Numbered from the stretch's first letter, positions 51,483 to 60,620 are shown. The stretch: DNA of 64,000 bases from Leadbetterella byssophila_A (GCA_040394735.1 JBEBRR010000012.1:4335-68334), one strand, 5' to 3'. The notes: generated by a model not told the origin, from the sequence alone. Made by a program: numbers and translations.

Positions 51483-53230
51483 TCCATCCTCTCTTCCCGG
51501 CTTATAAAGCCCTCCGAGGCCTCCTCCAGCAGCTTCCCGTGCTTCAGTGCCAGGATACTTTCGCGCGTGGGTTTCTCGGAAATTCGATAATTAAAATCCT
51601 CAAAACGGGACTCTGCCTGCGTAATCTCACCCGGCGGGACCAGTCGCGAATCCACATCTCCGTAAAAATAGATATCTTCCAGCTCGTCATTTACAAATAT
51701 GAATTTCATGGAAGAGCATTGTGAAAGATCCAGCCCCACAATTTTACTATTTTCATCCAAGATGAAGTACTTGGACTCTGCGTTTCCGTTGATATGGATC
51801 TGCTCCAGCCGGGAGCTGTCTGTAAAATAGGCATTCATGTTCCGCCCCTTGATCTGGTTAAAATTAAGCAGGCTGTCCTGCTCAATAATAAAGCAGTTCC
51901 GCACCATTTCCATCCGGTTTATGCGGTTATTCTTCAGGAAAACATCGATCGAGTCTGCCTTGATCTGGTTCCGCTTATGCCACAGCACGGGCTCTTTGTA
52001 ATACCCTACGATAGAATCAACGGCATTATAGATCAGTGAATCGGAAACGCTCTGCATGTCGGTCCGGTAAACCTTTACATTGCCGGTGGCAATAATATAC
52101 TGCACATCTTCCCGGGCAGGTCCTTTTTTCGGGGTGTTCTGCAAGGTATCTGATACCGGGGTGAGCTTACCGGAGACAGGAGGACCATCAGTTGCCGCTA
52201 CCGGGTCTCCCGCCACATTCATCCTGCCGGGCATTAAGGTATCCGGTCGGGGAATCGCCTTCGGCTTCTCAATGATCCGCAGAGAGTCTCCCGCTATCAG
52301 GGCCACCTGGCTCTGAGCAATATACTGGGTGATGGTAGCGCCGTTAACTTTGGTAATCCCCTGGCTCCCTACCCGTATGGCTTCATCCCCTACCGTGATC
52401 AGGCTGTCGGTCTTTGAGATAAAAACCACATTTCCCCGGGCCCAGCCAAAATCTTTTTCACTGTCATAGTTCAGGGTATCGCCTGTCAGCTCATACTTTT
52501 CATTATCTACCGTTGACCTGCCGCTGAAGTAAGACTCCTTGGTCTGGATATTGTACCAGCCCCTTTCGGCGGTCATGGTGCCGTCCTGTCCCCGGATGGT
52601 GGTAAACGCCTTAAAGATCGCTTTTTTGGTATGGGTATCGTAATCCATAGAATCCGTACAGAGCACAAATCTGGGGTGCATCACCTCCACATCCCCGATA
52701 TAGTTGAAATACTTGGTATTGGTATTGTAATAACCGGTATTGCTGGTAAGCCGGCTGGAATCCTGCATGATCTCTCCCGGCACAGGATAGTACGCCATGC
52801 CGCTGGCCATATTATAGATCACCTTTTTGGTTTTAAGGGTCACTTTTTTATCCCGGAGCACCACACTTCTGCCCCAGATAGTGGCTACACGGGTATTGCC
52901 TTCATAGTACAGGGTATCGCCCACAATGGTGAGGGTATCGCCCTGGTTGATCTTGATATTTCCGAAGGCCTCCATGACGTTCGTGCTGGTATTCTGGATA
53001 GCCTTATCGGTACCCATAAGTACTCCCTGGTGCCGGAAAATCACATTTCCAGTAAAAGTCTGCACCTGCATATTGGTCAGATTTACCCCTTCCTGAACGT
53101 CGGCATTGAGCACTTCCACGATGCTTTGGGGGCCTGCAGGCGGAGACGGATTAAGCGGCTTCTGGGCAAAGACCCAGACGGGCATTATCGCCGCAAATAT
53201 CCCGCAGAAATATGGGAACACACTTTTCAT
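51473..53230 (-). CDS. OstA/LptA-like envelope protein
   Basis: This 585-residue exported protein (signal peptide ending VWVFAQ) is the Bacteroidota OstA-like protein: repeated beta-jelly-roll strands in the first half (FTGNVIFRHQGVLMGTDKAI, GNIKINQGDTLTIVGDTLYY, GDVEVMHPRFVLCTDSMDYD, TGDTLNYDSEKDFGWARGNV) as in LptA/LptD N-domains, then a variable proline-rich middle (about 320-360) and a further OstA-like segment to residue 530. It is likely part of lipopolysaccharide transport across the periplasm; lptC lies 4.6 kb away on the same strand. A -7 box lies 5-12 nt before the ATG, implying a leaderless transcript. Confidence 0.85.
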   Translation of the reverse strand: MKSVFPYFCGIFAAIMPVWVFAQKPLNPSPPAGPQSIVEVLNADVQEGVNLTNMQVQTFTGNVIFRHQGVLMGTDKAIQNTSTNVMEAFGNIKINQGDTLTIVGDTLYYEGNTRVATIWGRSVVLRDKKVTLKTKKVIYNMASGMAYYPVPGEIMQDSSRLTSNTGYYNTNTKYFNYIGDVEVMHPRFVLCTDSMDYDTHTKKAIFKAFTTIRGQDGTMTAERGWYNIQTKESYFSGRSTVDNEKYELTGDTLNYDSEKDFGWARGNVVFISKTDSLITVGDEAIRVGSQGITKVNGATITQYIAQSQVALIAGDSLRIIEKPKAIPRPDTLMPGRMNVAGDPVAATDGPPVSGKLTPVSDTLQNTPKKGPAREDVQYIIATGNVKVYRTDMQSVSDSLIYNAVDSIVGYYKEPVLWHKRNQIKADSIDVFLKNNRINRMEMVRNCFIIEQDSLLNFNQIKGRNMNAYFTDSSRLEQIHINGNAESKYFILDENSKIVGLDLSQCSSMKFIFVNDELEDIYFYGDVDSRLVPPGEITQAESRFEDFNYRISEKPTRESILALKHGKLLEEASEGFISREERMDKN

Positions 53231-53234
53231 CAGG

Positions 53235-53242
53235 CAAAAATA
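53235..53242 (-). promoter_or_regulatory. -7 box of the OstA-like gene
   Basis: The minus strand reads TATTTTTG with its last base only 5 nt before the ATG at 53230, so the transcript would start at or near the start codon. Confidence 0.5.
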
Positions 53243-53261
53243 ACGCAGAATATGTTTAAAC

Positions 53262-53293
53262 TTTGTTCTTGGATCTTATTTCGCATATTTTTG
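53262..53293 (+). promoter_or_regulatory. Promoter of tilS
   Basis: TTTG (53262-53265), 20 nt spacer, and TATTTTTG (53286-53293) make a full match to the Bacteroidota consensus. A second -7-like box TATATTTG is at 53353-53360. Confidence 0.7.
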
Positions 53294-53391
53294 AACGAAA
53301 TTGCAGTCAAAATATGCGGAACGGGGTCGAAGGTAAAGCTTAAACCTATTTTTATATTTGTGTTCCCAGTGCATGACGGAAATTATTCTTT

Positions 53392-54711
53392 ATGTTAGCT
53401 GAAGTCTTCCGAAATACTGTTTCTATCTCCGATCTTTGCCGGAAAACCGACCGCATCCTTGTGGCTGTCAGCGGGGGCAAGGACTCCATGGCCCTGCTGC
53501 ATCTCTTTCATACGGAAGGCTATGCCGTGGAAGCAGCACACGTAAACTTCAGATTGCGGGGGGACGACTCCGAGGAAGATGAAAAGCTGGCCGCCGGATT
53601 CTGCCGGAGGCGGGGAATTCCCTTCCATACCCGCTCTTTTGACACCAAAGCCTATGCAGCAGAACGGGGGTGGTCCACGCAGATGGCAGCCCGGGAGCTC
53701 CGGTATGCGTGGTTTGAAGAACTGGCGGCCGGCCGGCAGCTGGACCGGATCGCCACGGCCCATCATCTGCACGACAACCTGGAAACCCTTCTGCTGAATT
53801 TTACAAAAGGGACCGGCCCGAAAGGGCTGACGGGCATCCCGGTAAAAACAGGAAAGATTATCCGCCCCCTGCTTCATGCTAGCCCGGACCAAATTCTTTC
53901 CTACCTGAAAACGAACGGAATTACCTGGCGGGAGGATCTTTCCAACCGCGAAGATCACTATCACCGGAACCGCATCCGTAACCGGGTGATTCCTCTTTTA
54001 AAAGGGATTAATCCCGGCCTTGAACATACCTTTGAAGTTAACCTGGAACGGTTCCTGGATCTGGAAGCCGTTTTTGAAGAAAGCCTGAAAAAATTTGAGG
54101 CCAGCTTTGTCGTCACGCCGGGTGAAACCCGTATTCCCCTCAAAGTGCTGCACCCTGCACCGGGCATTGCCCTCATTCTTGAAGAATTCCTGAAAAAATA
54201 CGGCTTTAACCGCCAGGATGCATTGCTGATGCTGAATGTATCGGAGACAGGGAAAAAAGTACTCTCTTCCTCGCATACGATGATCAGGGAAAGAGATTAC
54301 TGGCGGCTTATAACCAGGCGGGAGCCTGTCTTGACAGAAACGGAGATAGCGGAAGAAGGTGTTTTCTCCGCGGGCAAAATGTTTCTCTCCGTGCAAGTGG
54401 CAGATATTGAAAAAATCATTCCTGACTATTCGGATTCCGCTACCGCCTGGCTGGACGCCGGGAAGATCTCCTGGCCCCTGCGGATCCGGCCCTGGAAAAA
54501 CGGTGACCGCTTTATCCCATTCGGGATGCGGGGCAGCAAGCTGGTTTCCGATTACCTGAAAGACCGGAAGGTCAGCGCTTCAGAAAAGAAAGACGAACGG
54601 GTGGTGGAAGACGCTTCGGGGATTTTGTGGCTGGTAGGGCACCGTATAGCCGAACCTTTTAAAATTACAGGGTCCACCCGGAAAGTCTTATGCCTGAAAT
54701 GGAAAGAATAA
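53392..54711 (+). CDS. tilS: tRNA(Ile)-lysidine synthetase
   Basis: This enzyme modifies the wobble C34 of tRNA-Ile(CAU) to lysidine, essential for AUA decoding. The 439-residue protein has the PP-loop VAVSGGKDSMALLHLF (SGGKDS at about residue 28), AHVNFRLRGDDSEEDEKLA, TAHHLHDNLETLLLNFTKGTG and WREDLSNREDHYHRNRIRNRVIP, then the TilS C-terminal substrate-binding domain (RPWKNGDRFIPFGMRGSKLVSDYLKDRKVS). Length is in the usual range. Confidence 0.96.
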   Translation: MLAEVFRNTVSISDLCRKTDRILVAVSGGKDSMALLHLFHTEGYAVEAAHVNFRLRGDDSEEDEKLAAGFCRRRGIPFHTRSFDTKAYAAERGWSTQMAARELRYAWFEELAAGRQLDRIATAHHLHDNLETLLLNFTKGTGPKGLTGIPVKTGKIIRPLLHASPDQILSYLKTNGITWREDLSNREDHYHRNRIRNRVIPLLKGINPGLEHTFEVNLERFLDLEAVFEESLKKFEASFVVTPGETRIPLKVLHPAPGIALILEEFLKKYGFNRQDALLMLNVSETGKKVLSSSHTMIRERDYWRLITRREPVLTETEIAEEGVFSAGKMFLSVQVADIEKIIPDYSDSATAWLDAGKISWPLRIRPWKNGDRFIPFGMRGSKLVSDYLKDRKVSASEKKDERVVEDASGILWLVGHRIAEPFKITGSTRKVLCLKWKE

Positions 54712-54763
54712 TTACCTCAACATATAAAATTTAGGCATTCCCTAATTTGCAGCGCCATGCCTG

Positions 54764-54793
54764 TTGCGCTTTGGAGGCTAAACCTTATTTTTG
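54764..54793 (+). promoter_or_regulatory. Promoter of recN
   Basis: TTG (54764-54766) and TATTTTTG (54786-54793) are 19 nt apart; the start codon is 17 nt downstream. Confidence 0.55.
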
Positions 54794-54809
54794 TAATTTA
54801 CTTTTACGG

Positions 54810-56462
54810 ATGCTGAAAAACCTGACCATCAAAAATTACGCCCTGATCAAAGAGCTGGAGATCCGCCCGGATCCGGGCCTGAACATCATTACCGGTGAAA
54901 CCGGTGCGGGAAAGTCCATCATGCTGGGAGCTTTGGGTCTGCTGATGGGAAACCGGGCTGACGTGAAGGCCCTCTTCAGTGAGGATGAAAAATGTGTGGT
55001 GGAAGGTACTTTTGACCTTTCAGGCCGGGTACTGGAAAAGTTTTTCGAAGAAAATGATATCGACTACGATACCACCACACTTATCCGCAGGGAGGTAGCG
55101 CCTACGGGGAAATCCCGGGCGTTTGTCAACGATCAGCCGGTTACTCTTGACATCCTGAAAGAGCTGGGAGATCAGCTGATGGACATTCACTCCCAGCATG
55201 ACACCCTGCTGCTGGCTTCCAACACCTACCAGCTTAGCCTGCTGGACCTCTATGCGCAGAATCAGCCGGTTTACCGCGTGTTTTCCGACCTCTATACGGC
55301 CTTCAGGAAAGTAGAGAAACAATACAATGAGCTGGTCAGCCGTGCCGGGCAGCTCCGCAAAGAATTTGATTATAACTCGTTCCTTCTGGCAGAGCTTACT
55401 GCGCTCGCTCCGGAAAATATAGACCAGGCCGAACTCGAAAATGAGCAGCAGGTGCTCGAAAATGCAGAGGAGATCAAACGCAGGCTGGCCCAGGCCTATG
55501 AAAGCATGAATTACCCGGAAATGCCGGCCCTGCAGCTCCTGAAAGACGGGATTCAGGCCCTGGGTTCTATCTCAGAGTTTTCTCCCCGGTACCAGACGCT
55601 GCGCGACCGTCTCAACAGCTCGCTGATTGAGCTGCAGGATATTTCCCAGGAGCTGGAAGTAGAAAATACGCGCGTGGAAACCGATGACGCCCGTCTGGAA
55701 ATTATACAGGATACGTTGGGTAATCTCTACAAACTGCAGAAAAAGCACCAGGTAGAGACCACTGCCGCATTGACAGACCTGAAAAATGAGCTCAGCAGGA
55801 AAGTAGACACCGTTCTGAACCTCTCGGAAGAGCTGGAAAAGCTGGACAGTGAACGTCAGGCAGCAGAAGACAATGCTCATGAGGCCGCCGCCCGGTTATC
55901 TGCCACCCGGAAAACCCACGGCCTGCATTTACAGGAGGAGATCACTTCCCTCCTTACAGAACTCGGTATTCCCAACGCTCTTTTTGAAATTGATCTCCGG
56001 GAAAAGCCCTTGTCTGCGGACGGATCCGATGTCGTGTCCTTCCGGTTTTCTGCCAATAAGGGTGGCGCCCCGAAACCATTGAAAGAAGTGGCTTCAGGGG
56101 GCGAATTCTCGCGCGTGATGCTGGCTTTAAAATATATCCTGGCTCAGAAAACGCAACTGCCTACCATCATTTTTGATGAAATTGACACCGGCATTTCAGG
56201 TGAAGTAGCCGTTAAAGTAGGGAATCTGCTTCGCGACATGGCCCGCTCATTACAGGTGCTGGCCATTACTCATCTTCCGCAGATTGCCGGCAAAGGCAGC
56301 AGCCATTTCTATGTATACAAAGACGACGCCGAAGAAAAAACGGTGAGCCGGATGAAAAAACTCACTGAAGAGGAGCGGGTTAATGAAATAGCCGTCATGA
56401 TCGGCGGACAAAATCCGTCGCTCAGTGCAATGAATAGTGCACGGGAGTTGTTAAGCTTATAG
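54810..56462 (+). CDS. recN: DNA repair ATPase RecN
   Basis: This is an SMC-like ATPase acting in double-strand-break repair. The 550-residue protein begins MLKNLTIKNYALI, has Walker A GETGAGKSIMLGALGLLMG (about residues 30-48), a central coiled coil (about 160-370), the ABC signature SGGEFSRVMLALK (about 430), Walker B TIIFDEIDTGISGEVA and the H-loop LAITHLPQIAGKG. The start was set to the RecN-type MLKNL; an upstream in-frame extension is not conserved. Followed by a lipoprotein gene 17 bp downstream. Confidence 0.97.
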   Translation: MLKNLTIKNYALIKELEIRPDPGLNIITGETGAGKSIMLGALGLLMGNRADVKALFSEDEKCVVEGTFDLSGRVLEKFFEENDIDYDTTTLIRREVAPTGKSRAFVNDQPVTLDILKELGDQLMDIHSQHDTLLLASNTYQLSLLDLYAQNQPVYRVFSDLYTAFRKVEKQYNELVSRAGQLRKEFDYNSFLLAELTALAPENIDQAELENEQQVLENAEEIKRRLAQAYESMNYPEMPALQLLKDGIQALGSISEFSPRYQTLRDRLNSSLIELQDISQELEVENTRVETDDARLEIIQDTLGNLYKLQKKHQVETTAALTDLKNELSRKVDTVLNLSEELEKLDSERQAAEDNAHEAAARLSATRKTHGLHLQEEITSLLTELGIPNALFEIDLREKPLSADGSDVVSFRFSANKGGAPKPLKEVASGGEFSRVMLALKYILAQKTQLPTIIFDEIDTGISGEVAVKVGNLLRDMARSLQVLAITHLPQIAGKGSSHFYVYKDDAEEKTVSRMKKLTEEERVNEIAVMIGGQNPSLSAMNSARELLSL

Positions 56463-56479
56463 AACCAAATGTAACGCAT

Positions 56480-56887
56480 ATGAAACTTTTAAAATCTGTC
56501 CTCCCTGTCCTCCTGATTTTCACCTTCTCCTGCACCGGCCGGTCTTCTGCAGAGCTGGAACAGTTGTATGATGAACTGGTAAAAGGGCATGATGAAGTCA
56601 TGCCGAAATCCATGGCCATTCCCTCTATCCGGGAAAGCATGATCAAGGCAGTGGAAAACGCTTCAGAAGAAAAGAAAAACCAGGCGCTCGACATTTCCAC
56701 CCGGTTGCTGAAAGCCGAAGAAAAAATGAACGAATGGATGGTGGAATTCGGAGAAGCCATTAATTCGGAGGCAGAAGATAAAAAGCTGGAGACCTACAAA
56801 AGGCTGCATGAAGAAATTGTACGCCTGAAAGAAGAGACAGACTCCTCCATCAGCGACGCCAAAAATCTAACCGCAGAATTCCAATGA
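56480..56887 (+). CDS. Small coiled-coil lipoprotein
   Basis: This 135-residue protein has a lipoprotein signal (LLIFTFSC, Cys18) and an all-helical charged mature part with heptad-like spacing (LEQLYDELVKGHDEVMPKS, then RLLKAEEKMNEWMVEFGEAI, YKRLHEEIVRLKEETDSS). I recognise no named domain, though similar small lipoproteins often precede SCO genes in Bacteroidota. Its last codons overlap the SCO start by 4 bp, so it is translationally coupled and may serve in cytochrome oxidase maturation. Confidence 0.75.
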   Translation: MKLLKSVLPVLLIFTFSCTGRSSAELEQLYDELVKGHDEVMPKSMAIPSIRESMIKAVENASEEKKNQALDISTRLLKAEEKMNEWMVEFGEAINSEAEDKKLETYKRLHEEIVRLKEETDSSISDAKNLTAEFQ

Positions 56888-57498
56888 AAAAAGCGGCTCT
56901 TTTTATCTTTGGCGCGTTCCTTCTCGCCTGCGGTACGCAGCATAAAGAGCTTCCCTACCTGGGACCTCACGATGTCAGCGAAGACGGAGATACCGTATAT
57001 CACCGCATTCCGGATTTCAGCTTTATCAACCAGGACGGTGACACCCTGACACAGCAGGATGTGGAAGGAAAGGTGTATGTGGCAGATTTTTTCTTCTCCA
57101 CCTGTCCCACTATCTGCCCCCTCATGAAAACCCAGATGCTTCGGCTGTACGAAAGGTACCAAGGCAATGACTCACTGATGATCCTGTCGCACTCCATCAA
57201 TCCCCGGTACGATACACCGGAAGTTCTGAAACAATACAAGGAGAAGCTGGGGGTTCAGTCTGACCAGTGGCAGTTCCTGACCGGTACCCTGACCGACGTA
57301 TACAGGCTGGCGCAGAACAGCTACCTCACCTCCGCACTGGAAGACTCGTCAGCAGTGGATGAAGGCGGCTTTATACATAGCGGGGCATTCGTACTTATTG
57401 ACAAAGACAGACACATCAGAGCTATTTATGACGGTACCAAAGAAAAGGAAGTGGATAAGCTTATGGCTGATATTGACCGGCTTCTGCATATCCGTTAA
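56884..57498 (+). CDS. SCO family (Sco1/SenC) copper/redox lipoprotein
   Basis: This 204-residue protein has a lipobox (FGAFLLAC, Cys16) and a thioredoxin-like SCO domain with the metal/redox motif Cys74-x3-Cys78 (FSTCPTICPLM) and the ligand His165 in GGFIHSGAF. It inserts copper into cytochrome oxidase or reduces its cysteines, at the outer face of the inner membrane or in the periplasm. Its last 71 bp overlap, in another frame, the start of the cytochrome c gene. Confidence 0.93.
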   Translation: MKKAALFIFGAFLLACGTQHKELPYLGPHDVSEDGDTVYHRIPDFSFINQDGDTLTQQDVEGKVYVADFFFSTCPTICPLMKTQMLRLYERYQGNDSLMILSHSINPRYDTPEVLKQYKEKLGVQSDQWQFLTGTLTDVYRLAQNSYLTSALEDSSAVDEGGFIHSGAFVLIDKDRHIRAIYDGTKEKEVDKLMADIDRLLHIR

Positions 57499-57829
57499 AT
57501 CCTGCAGGTCCGATCAGCAGATCCGGAAAGAACAATACATTATTGCCGGAATGAATCTTTACAATGCACATTGTGCCAACTGTCATGGTAAAAACGGGGA
57601 AGGGCTGAGAAATCTGTACCCTTCCCTGACCACTTCTGAAAGACTCGGCAATACGGAATTCATTACCTGCCTGATCCGGAACGGCAGCACCGGCAAAGAC
57701 ATCAATATGCCTGCTAATAAAGAGCTTTACGCCATTGATATGGCCCAGATCATTACCTACCTGAATGACCGGTGGGGAGAAGGAGGAATGACAGAGACGG
57801 AGGAGGTGGCGCGGGTGGAATGTTACTAA
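57428..57829 (+). CDS. Class I c-type cytochrome
   Basis: This 133-residue protein has an N-terminal hydrophobic segment ending in ISVKSC (residues about 9-26; signal peptide or lipobox, Cys26), heme motif C49-A-N-C-H53 and axial Met94 in DINMPANKEL. It should be a periplasmic or membrane-tethered electron carrier. The first ATG compatible with a signal is 57428, which lies inside the SCO gene in another frame, a 71-bp overlap. A longer frame begins at 57359 but its extra residues are not signal-like. The C-terminus (EVARVECY) has no known motif. Confidence 0.85.
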   Translation: MTVPKKRKWISLWLILTGFCISVKSCRSDQQIRKEQYIIAGMNLYNAHCANCHGKNGEGLRNLYPSLTTSERLGNTEFITCLIRNGSTGKDINMPANKELYAIDMAQIITYLNDRWGEGGMTETEEVARVECY

Positions 57830-57848
57830 ATGTGAGCGGCAGAGCCGT

Positions 57849-58409
57849 TTAATTGGCGGTCGTAGTATCCACAATGGTGCGTATCGAATCCACCACCACC
57901 GTGCCTCTTGACCTCCTGAGGGTGTATTTCGAGAAATCCTGTTCGGCGTCCATCCCTCCCAGAGCCGTGAAATTTTCTTTGGGGGTTTTAATGACCACTT
58001 TTTTCTCAGAATAGATCTTGCGGGTATTGGGGTTCCAGAAGAGTTCTTCGGTAGCGAGCGACTGATTCTCACGGGTATTGTTAATCAACACGTTCCCCTG
58101 CATCTGGTAAATGTTTTCTCCCTTCCGGTAACGGGCCGAGTCGCCCCGTAAACGCGAATATTCCACCCCGTTTTTGTCAATAAAAGTAATATACACGGTT
58201 TTGGGATAAAATTCTTCACCACTGGCATATCTCAACTGTTTTGCGGTAGTCATTTTAATCCGCGCATACCCGGAGTCGCTGTGCAGTACATTGATATTTT
58301 CAGCTTCAAGTACAGGCCCGAGATAATCTATTTTCCCCTTCAGATCATCGGTTTTCTCCTGGCAGGAGAAAGCAAGTACAGAAACCAACACCGTCCAAAA
58401 CTTTTTCAT
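57849..58409 (-). CDS. lptC: LPS export protein LptC
   Basis: This 186-residue protein has a lipoprotein signal (SVLAFSC, Cys16) instead of the membrane anchor of E. coli LptC, as is usual in Bacteroidota. The rest shows the LptC beta-jelly-roll: GPVLEAENINVLHSDSG, FYPKTVYITFIDKNG, LRGDSARYRKGENIYQMQGNV and TEELFWNPNTRKIYSEKKVVI. It passes LPS from the inner-membrane LptB2FG complex to the periplasmic bridge. It lies last of coaX-OMP-lptC, on one strand, and is convergent with the cytochrome gene. Confidence 0.88.
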   Translation of the reverse strand: MKKFWTVLVSVLAFSCQEKTDDLKGKIDYLGPVLEAENINVLHSDSGYARIKMTTAKQLRYASGEEFYPKTVYITFIDKNGVEYSRLRGDSARYRKGENIYQMQGNVLINNTRENQSLATEELFWNPNTRKIYSEKKVVIKTPKENFTALGGMDAEQDFSKYTLRRSRGTVVVDSIRTIVDTTTAN

Positions 58410-58420
58410 GGGTGTACATT

Positions 58421-58462
58421 AGTTCCGGGTTCCAAGTAAATAAGTTCCGAGTAGTGAGTTCT
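58421..58462. repeat. AGTTCCGAG-type intergenic repeat
   Basis: AGTTCCGGGTTCC, AAGTTCCGAGTAG and GAGTTCTGG are imperfect direct copies of one short unit, similar to the sequence at 44753-44784. It sits between the outer-membrane protein gene and lptC. Confidence 0.5.
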
Positions 58463-58468
58463 GGCTGA

Positions 58469-59761
58469 TTACTGAATTCTCGGTCTGTGGAACCAGTCTC
58501 TCATCAGGGAGAAGCTCACAGAGATCCGGGCATAATTTTCCTTCACCAGGTTATTGGCCAGCGTACCCCGGCTTCCCACCGCCAGCGCCCAGTCCAGATA
58601 ACTGCCGCCTTTGCCCAGCGGCATCGACATCCCGAAAGACACGCTGTTGTCTTTAATCTGGACACCGTTCATATAATAAGGGGTGGTAACCGATTTAAAC
58701 CCGGCCCGGTAAAACACCTGGTTAAAATAAGCCGCAGAGTTCACATTCGGAATCCACTCAATCCCCAGGTTCATTTCCCTGCTGTTCCGGAGGGTTTGCG
58801 CAGCACGGGTGTCGAAAGGCCGGCTGATGCCTTCCCAGTCTGTAAAGCCGTATTCAGCCGCAAAGATCCAGTTATAGGTCTTTTCCAGGCTGACACCCAG
58901 CTTATAACGTGCCGGAATACCGGCGCTGAAATCCTGTATGGCCAGTGTATCCGGGCTTCCTGTGGGAGCTATCCCGTTAGCACCTTCCAGAAGCAGCTGA
59001 TGAACATTCAGGTATTCTCCTTTCAGGTCAGTGCCTAACTGGTAGGTAGCGCCAATATTGGCTTTCCATTTCCTGTTCAGCTTTTGCTGGTAGGCAATTC
59101 CCCCTTTCAGTGAAGCTCCTTTCAGGCTGCTCCGCCCGGTATAGCGGTTATACTGACTGGTGGAAGTAATGAACATGCTGGTAGTATCTCTCACCACATT
59201 TCCGAAGAAATACTGCGCTTCCACCCCTGCGTACAGTCCGCGGGTAATATTGAATGAATTGGTCAGTCCCACTTTGGATAATCCGCCGTAATCAGCAAAC
59301 GTATAGCTGCTGATAGAAGAAGACCCGGAAAAAGATTTACGGATAAAATTCTCATTGTCTACTATACTGTAGGGACGAAAGCTCACCCCCACAGTCCACT
59401 GTCTTAACACCGGGAAGGCCATGGAAAGGTTGGACAGGTTCATGCCGAAATCCTGACCCAGGGTATTTCCCTGCTCCTGGTTCCTGAAATAACCGCTCCC
59501 TCCTACATTAAAAGCCACATATTTCAGACCGTTCACCACCCGGTCTTTCGCCAGCAGCGCCGGGTTTAACCCGTTAACATAAAAGGTATTACCGAAAGAC
59601 ACCCCGGTTCCGCCCATCATATCCTGCACGGCGGTGGTTTCATCGGTCAGCTCGCCGAACCCGATCACTGAATACGGGCTTCGCCCCTGGCCCTGGCCGA
59701 AAGACAAATGATGAATTCCCAGAAAAAATAAAAGAAAATAGTGTCTAAACTTCAGCGACAT
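58469..59761 (-). CDS. Outer-membrane beta-barrel protein
   Basis: This 430-residue exported protein has a signal peptide (MSLKFRHYFLLFFLGIHHLSFGQ). The mature part is beta-rich with aromatic girdles, begins GQGRSPYSVIGFGELTDETT and MGGTGVSFGN as in FadL/PorV-like porins, and has transmembrane-type strands to the end (YARISVSFSLM). Such a protein is often found between coaX and lptC in Bacteroidota; its function is not known to me. It overlaps the last 17 bp of coaX, so it is co-translated. Confidence 0.8.
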   Translation of the reverse strand: MSLKFRHYFLLFFLGIHHLSFGQGQGRSPYSVIGFGELTDETTAVQDMMGGTGVSFGNTFYVNGLNPALLAKDRVVNGLKYVAFNVGGSGYFRNQEQGNTLGQDFGMNLSNLSMAFPVLRQWTVGVSFRPYSIVDNENFIRKSFSGSSSISSYTFADYGGLSKVGLTNSFNITRGLYAGVEAQYFFGNVVRDTTSMFITSTSQYNRYTGRSSLKGASLKGGIAYQQKLNRKWKANIGATYQLGTDLKGEYLNVHQLLLEGANGIAPTGSPDTLAIQDFSAGIPARYKLGVSLEKTYNWIFAAEYGFTDWEGISRPFDTRAAQTLRNSREMNLGIEWIPNVNSAAYFNQVFYRAGFKSVTTPYYMNGVQIKDNSVSFGMSMPLGKGGSYLDWALAVGSRGTLANNLVKENYARISVSFSLMRDWFHRPRIQ

Positions 59762-60467
59762 TGTAAAGTAGTATTCGTATTAAACCTTCCAAAACCAGAT
59801 TTGGAGCTGCAAAGGTCGGATATTTTATTTGAGTTTCAAAGTATTGGGCATCTCCCCCGCACAATAAAACTACCGGATTATAAGATTCCTGGTAACTCCC
59901 GATCATTCCGTTCAGTTCGGCCACCATGCCGTTCATTACCCCGCTTTGCATACAGGCTTCGGTATGGGTGCCTACCAGTCCGGGAATGTCTGTTGCATCT
60001 AGTAACGGAAGTTTTTTTGTAAAAGTATGCAAAGCCTTAAATCTCATTTCCCTGCCCGGCGATATTACGCCGCCCACAAACGCATTCGCAGAAGACACAA
60101 AATCATATTTAACGGCTGTACCGATATCCACGACCAGGCAGTTCCGGTCCGGAAAACGCCCGTTTGCCCCTACTGCTGCCGCCAGGCGGTCATATCCCAG
60201 CGTTCCCCTGCTCTCATATGCGTTGCGCAGGGGTACCGGGGTTTGCGCATCCAGAATGATCTTACGGGTAAACCCTGTAAAAAGCTGCTTCAGCTCCTCT
60301 CCCGTATGGGCTACGGAGGCAATGATGACCGGCACTTCCGCGTGTTCCCCTGTTTCCTTCAGTGCCTCCTGAACCGAGCCGAATCTTTTTACCTTTTTCA
60401 GTTCCTTTTCTTCAAAAAATCCCGCTTTCACCGAGGTGTTTCCGATATCAATGGCCAGGTATTTCAA
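59745..60467 (-). CDS. coaX: Type III pantothenate kinase
   Basis: This enzyme performs the first step of coenzyme A synthesis, phosphorylation of pantothenate. The 240-residue protein belongs to the ASKHA fold: LAIDIGNTSVKAGFFE (phosphate loop 1), GYDRLAAAVGANGRFPD, VVDIGTAVKYDFV (loop 2), GGVISPGREMRFKALHTFT and the C-terminal VVLLCGGDAQYF. The type III form does not resemble type I or II. A minus-strand TATTTTTG box at 60488-60495 leads the coaX-OMP-lptC operon. Confidence 0.95.
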   Translation of the reverse strand: MKYLAIDIGNTSVKAGFFEEKELKKVKRFGSVQEALKETGEHAEVPVIIASVAHTGEELKQLFTGFTRKIILDAQTPVPLRNAYESRGTLGYDRLAAAVGANGRFPDRNCLVVDIGTAVKYDFVSSANAFVGGVISPGREMRFKALHTFTKKLPLLDATDIPGLVGTHTEACMQSGVMNGMVAELNGMIGSYQESYNPVVLLCGGDAQYFETQIKYPTFAAPNLVLEGLIRILLYNVAEV

Positions 60468-60487
60468 ATCGCAGTTACTTTAACAAA

Positions 60488-60495
60488 CAAAAATA
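60488..60495 (-). promoter_or_regulatory. -7 box of the coaX operon
   Basis: The minus strand reads TATTTTTG 21 nt before the start codon. Confidence 0.5.
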
Positions 60496-60620
60496 CGGAT
60501 AAGCCCCGCGTCTTTTCTATACCGGGCCGGTTTTGTTCCAACAAAATTTCCTATCTTGTGCCCTCTAACAGCAGGAAACCGAACCTGTCCGTATGAAAAA
60601 AATTAAACCTTGAAGAAAAT

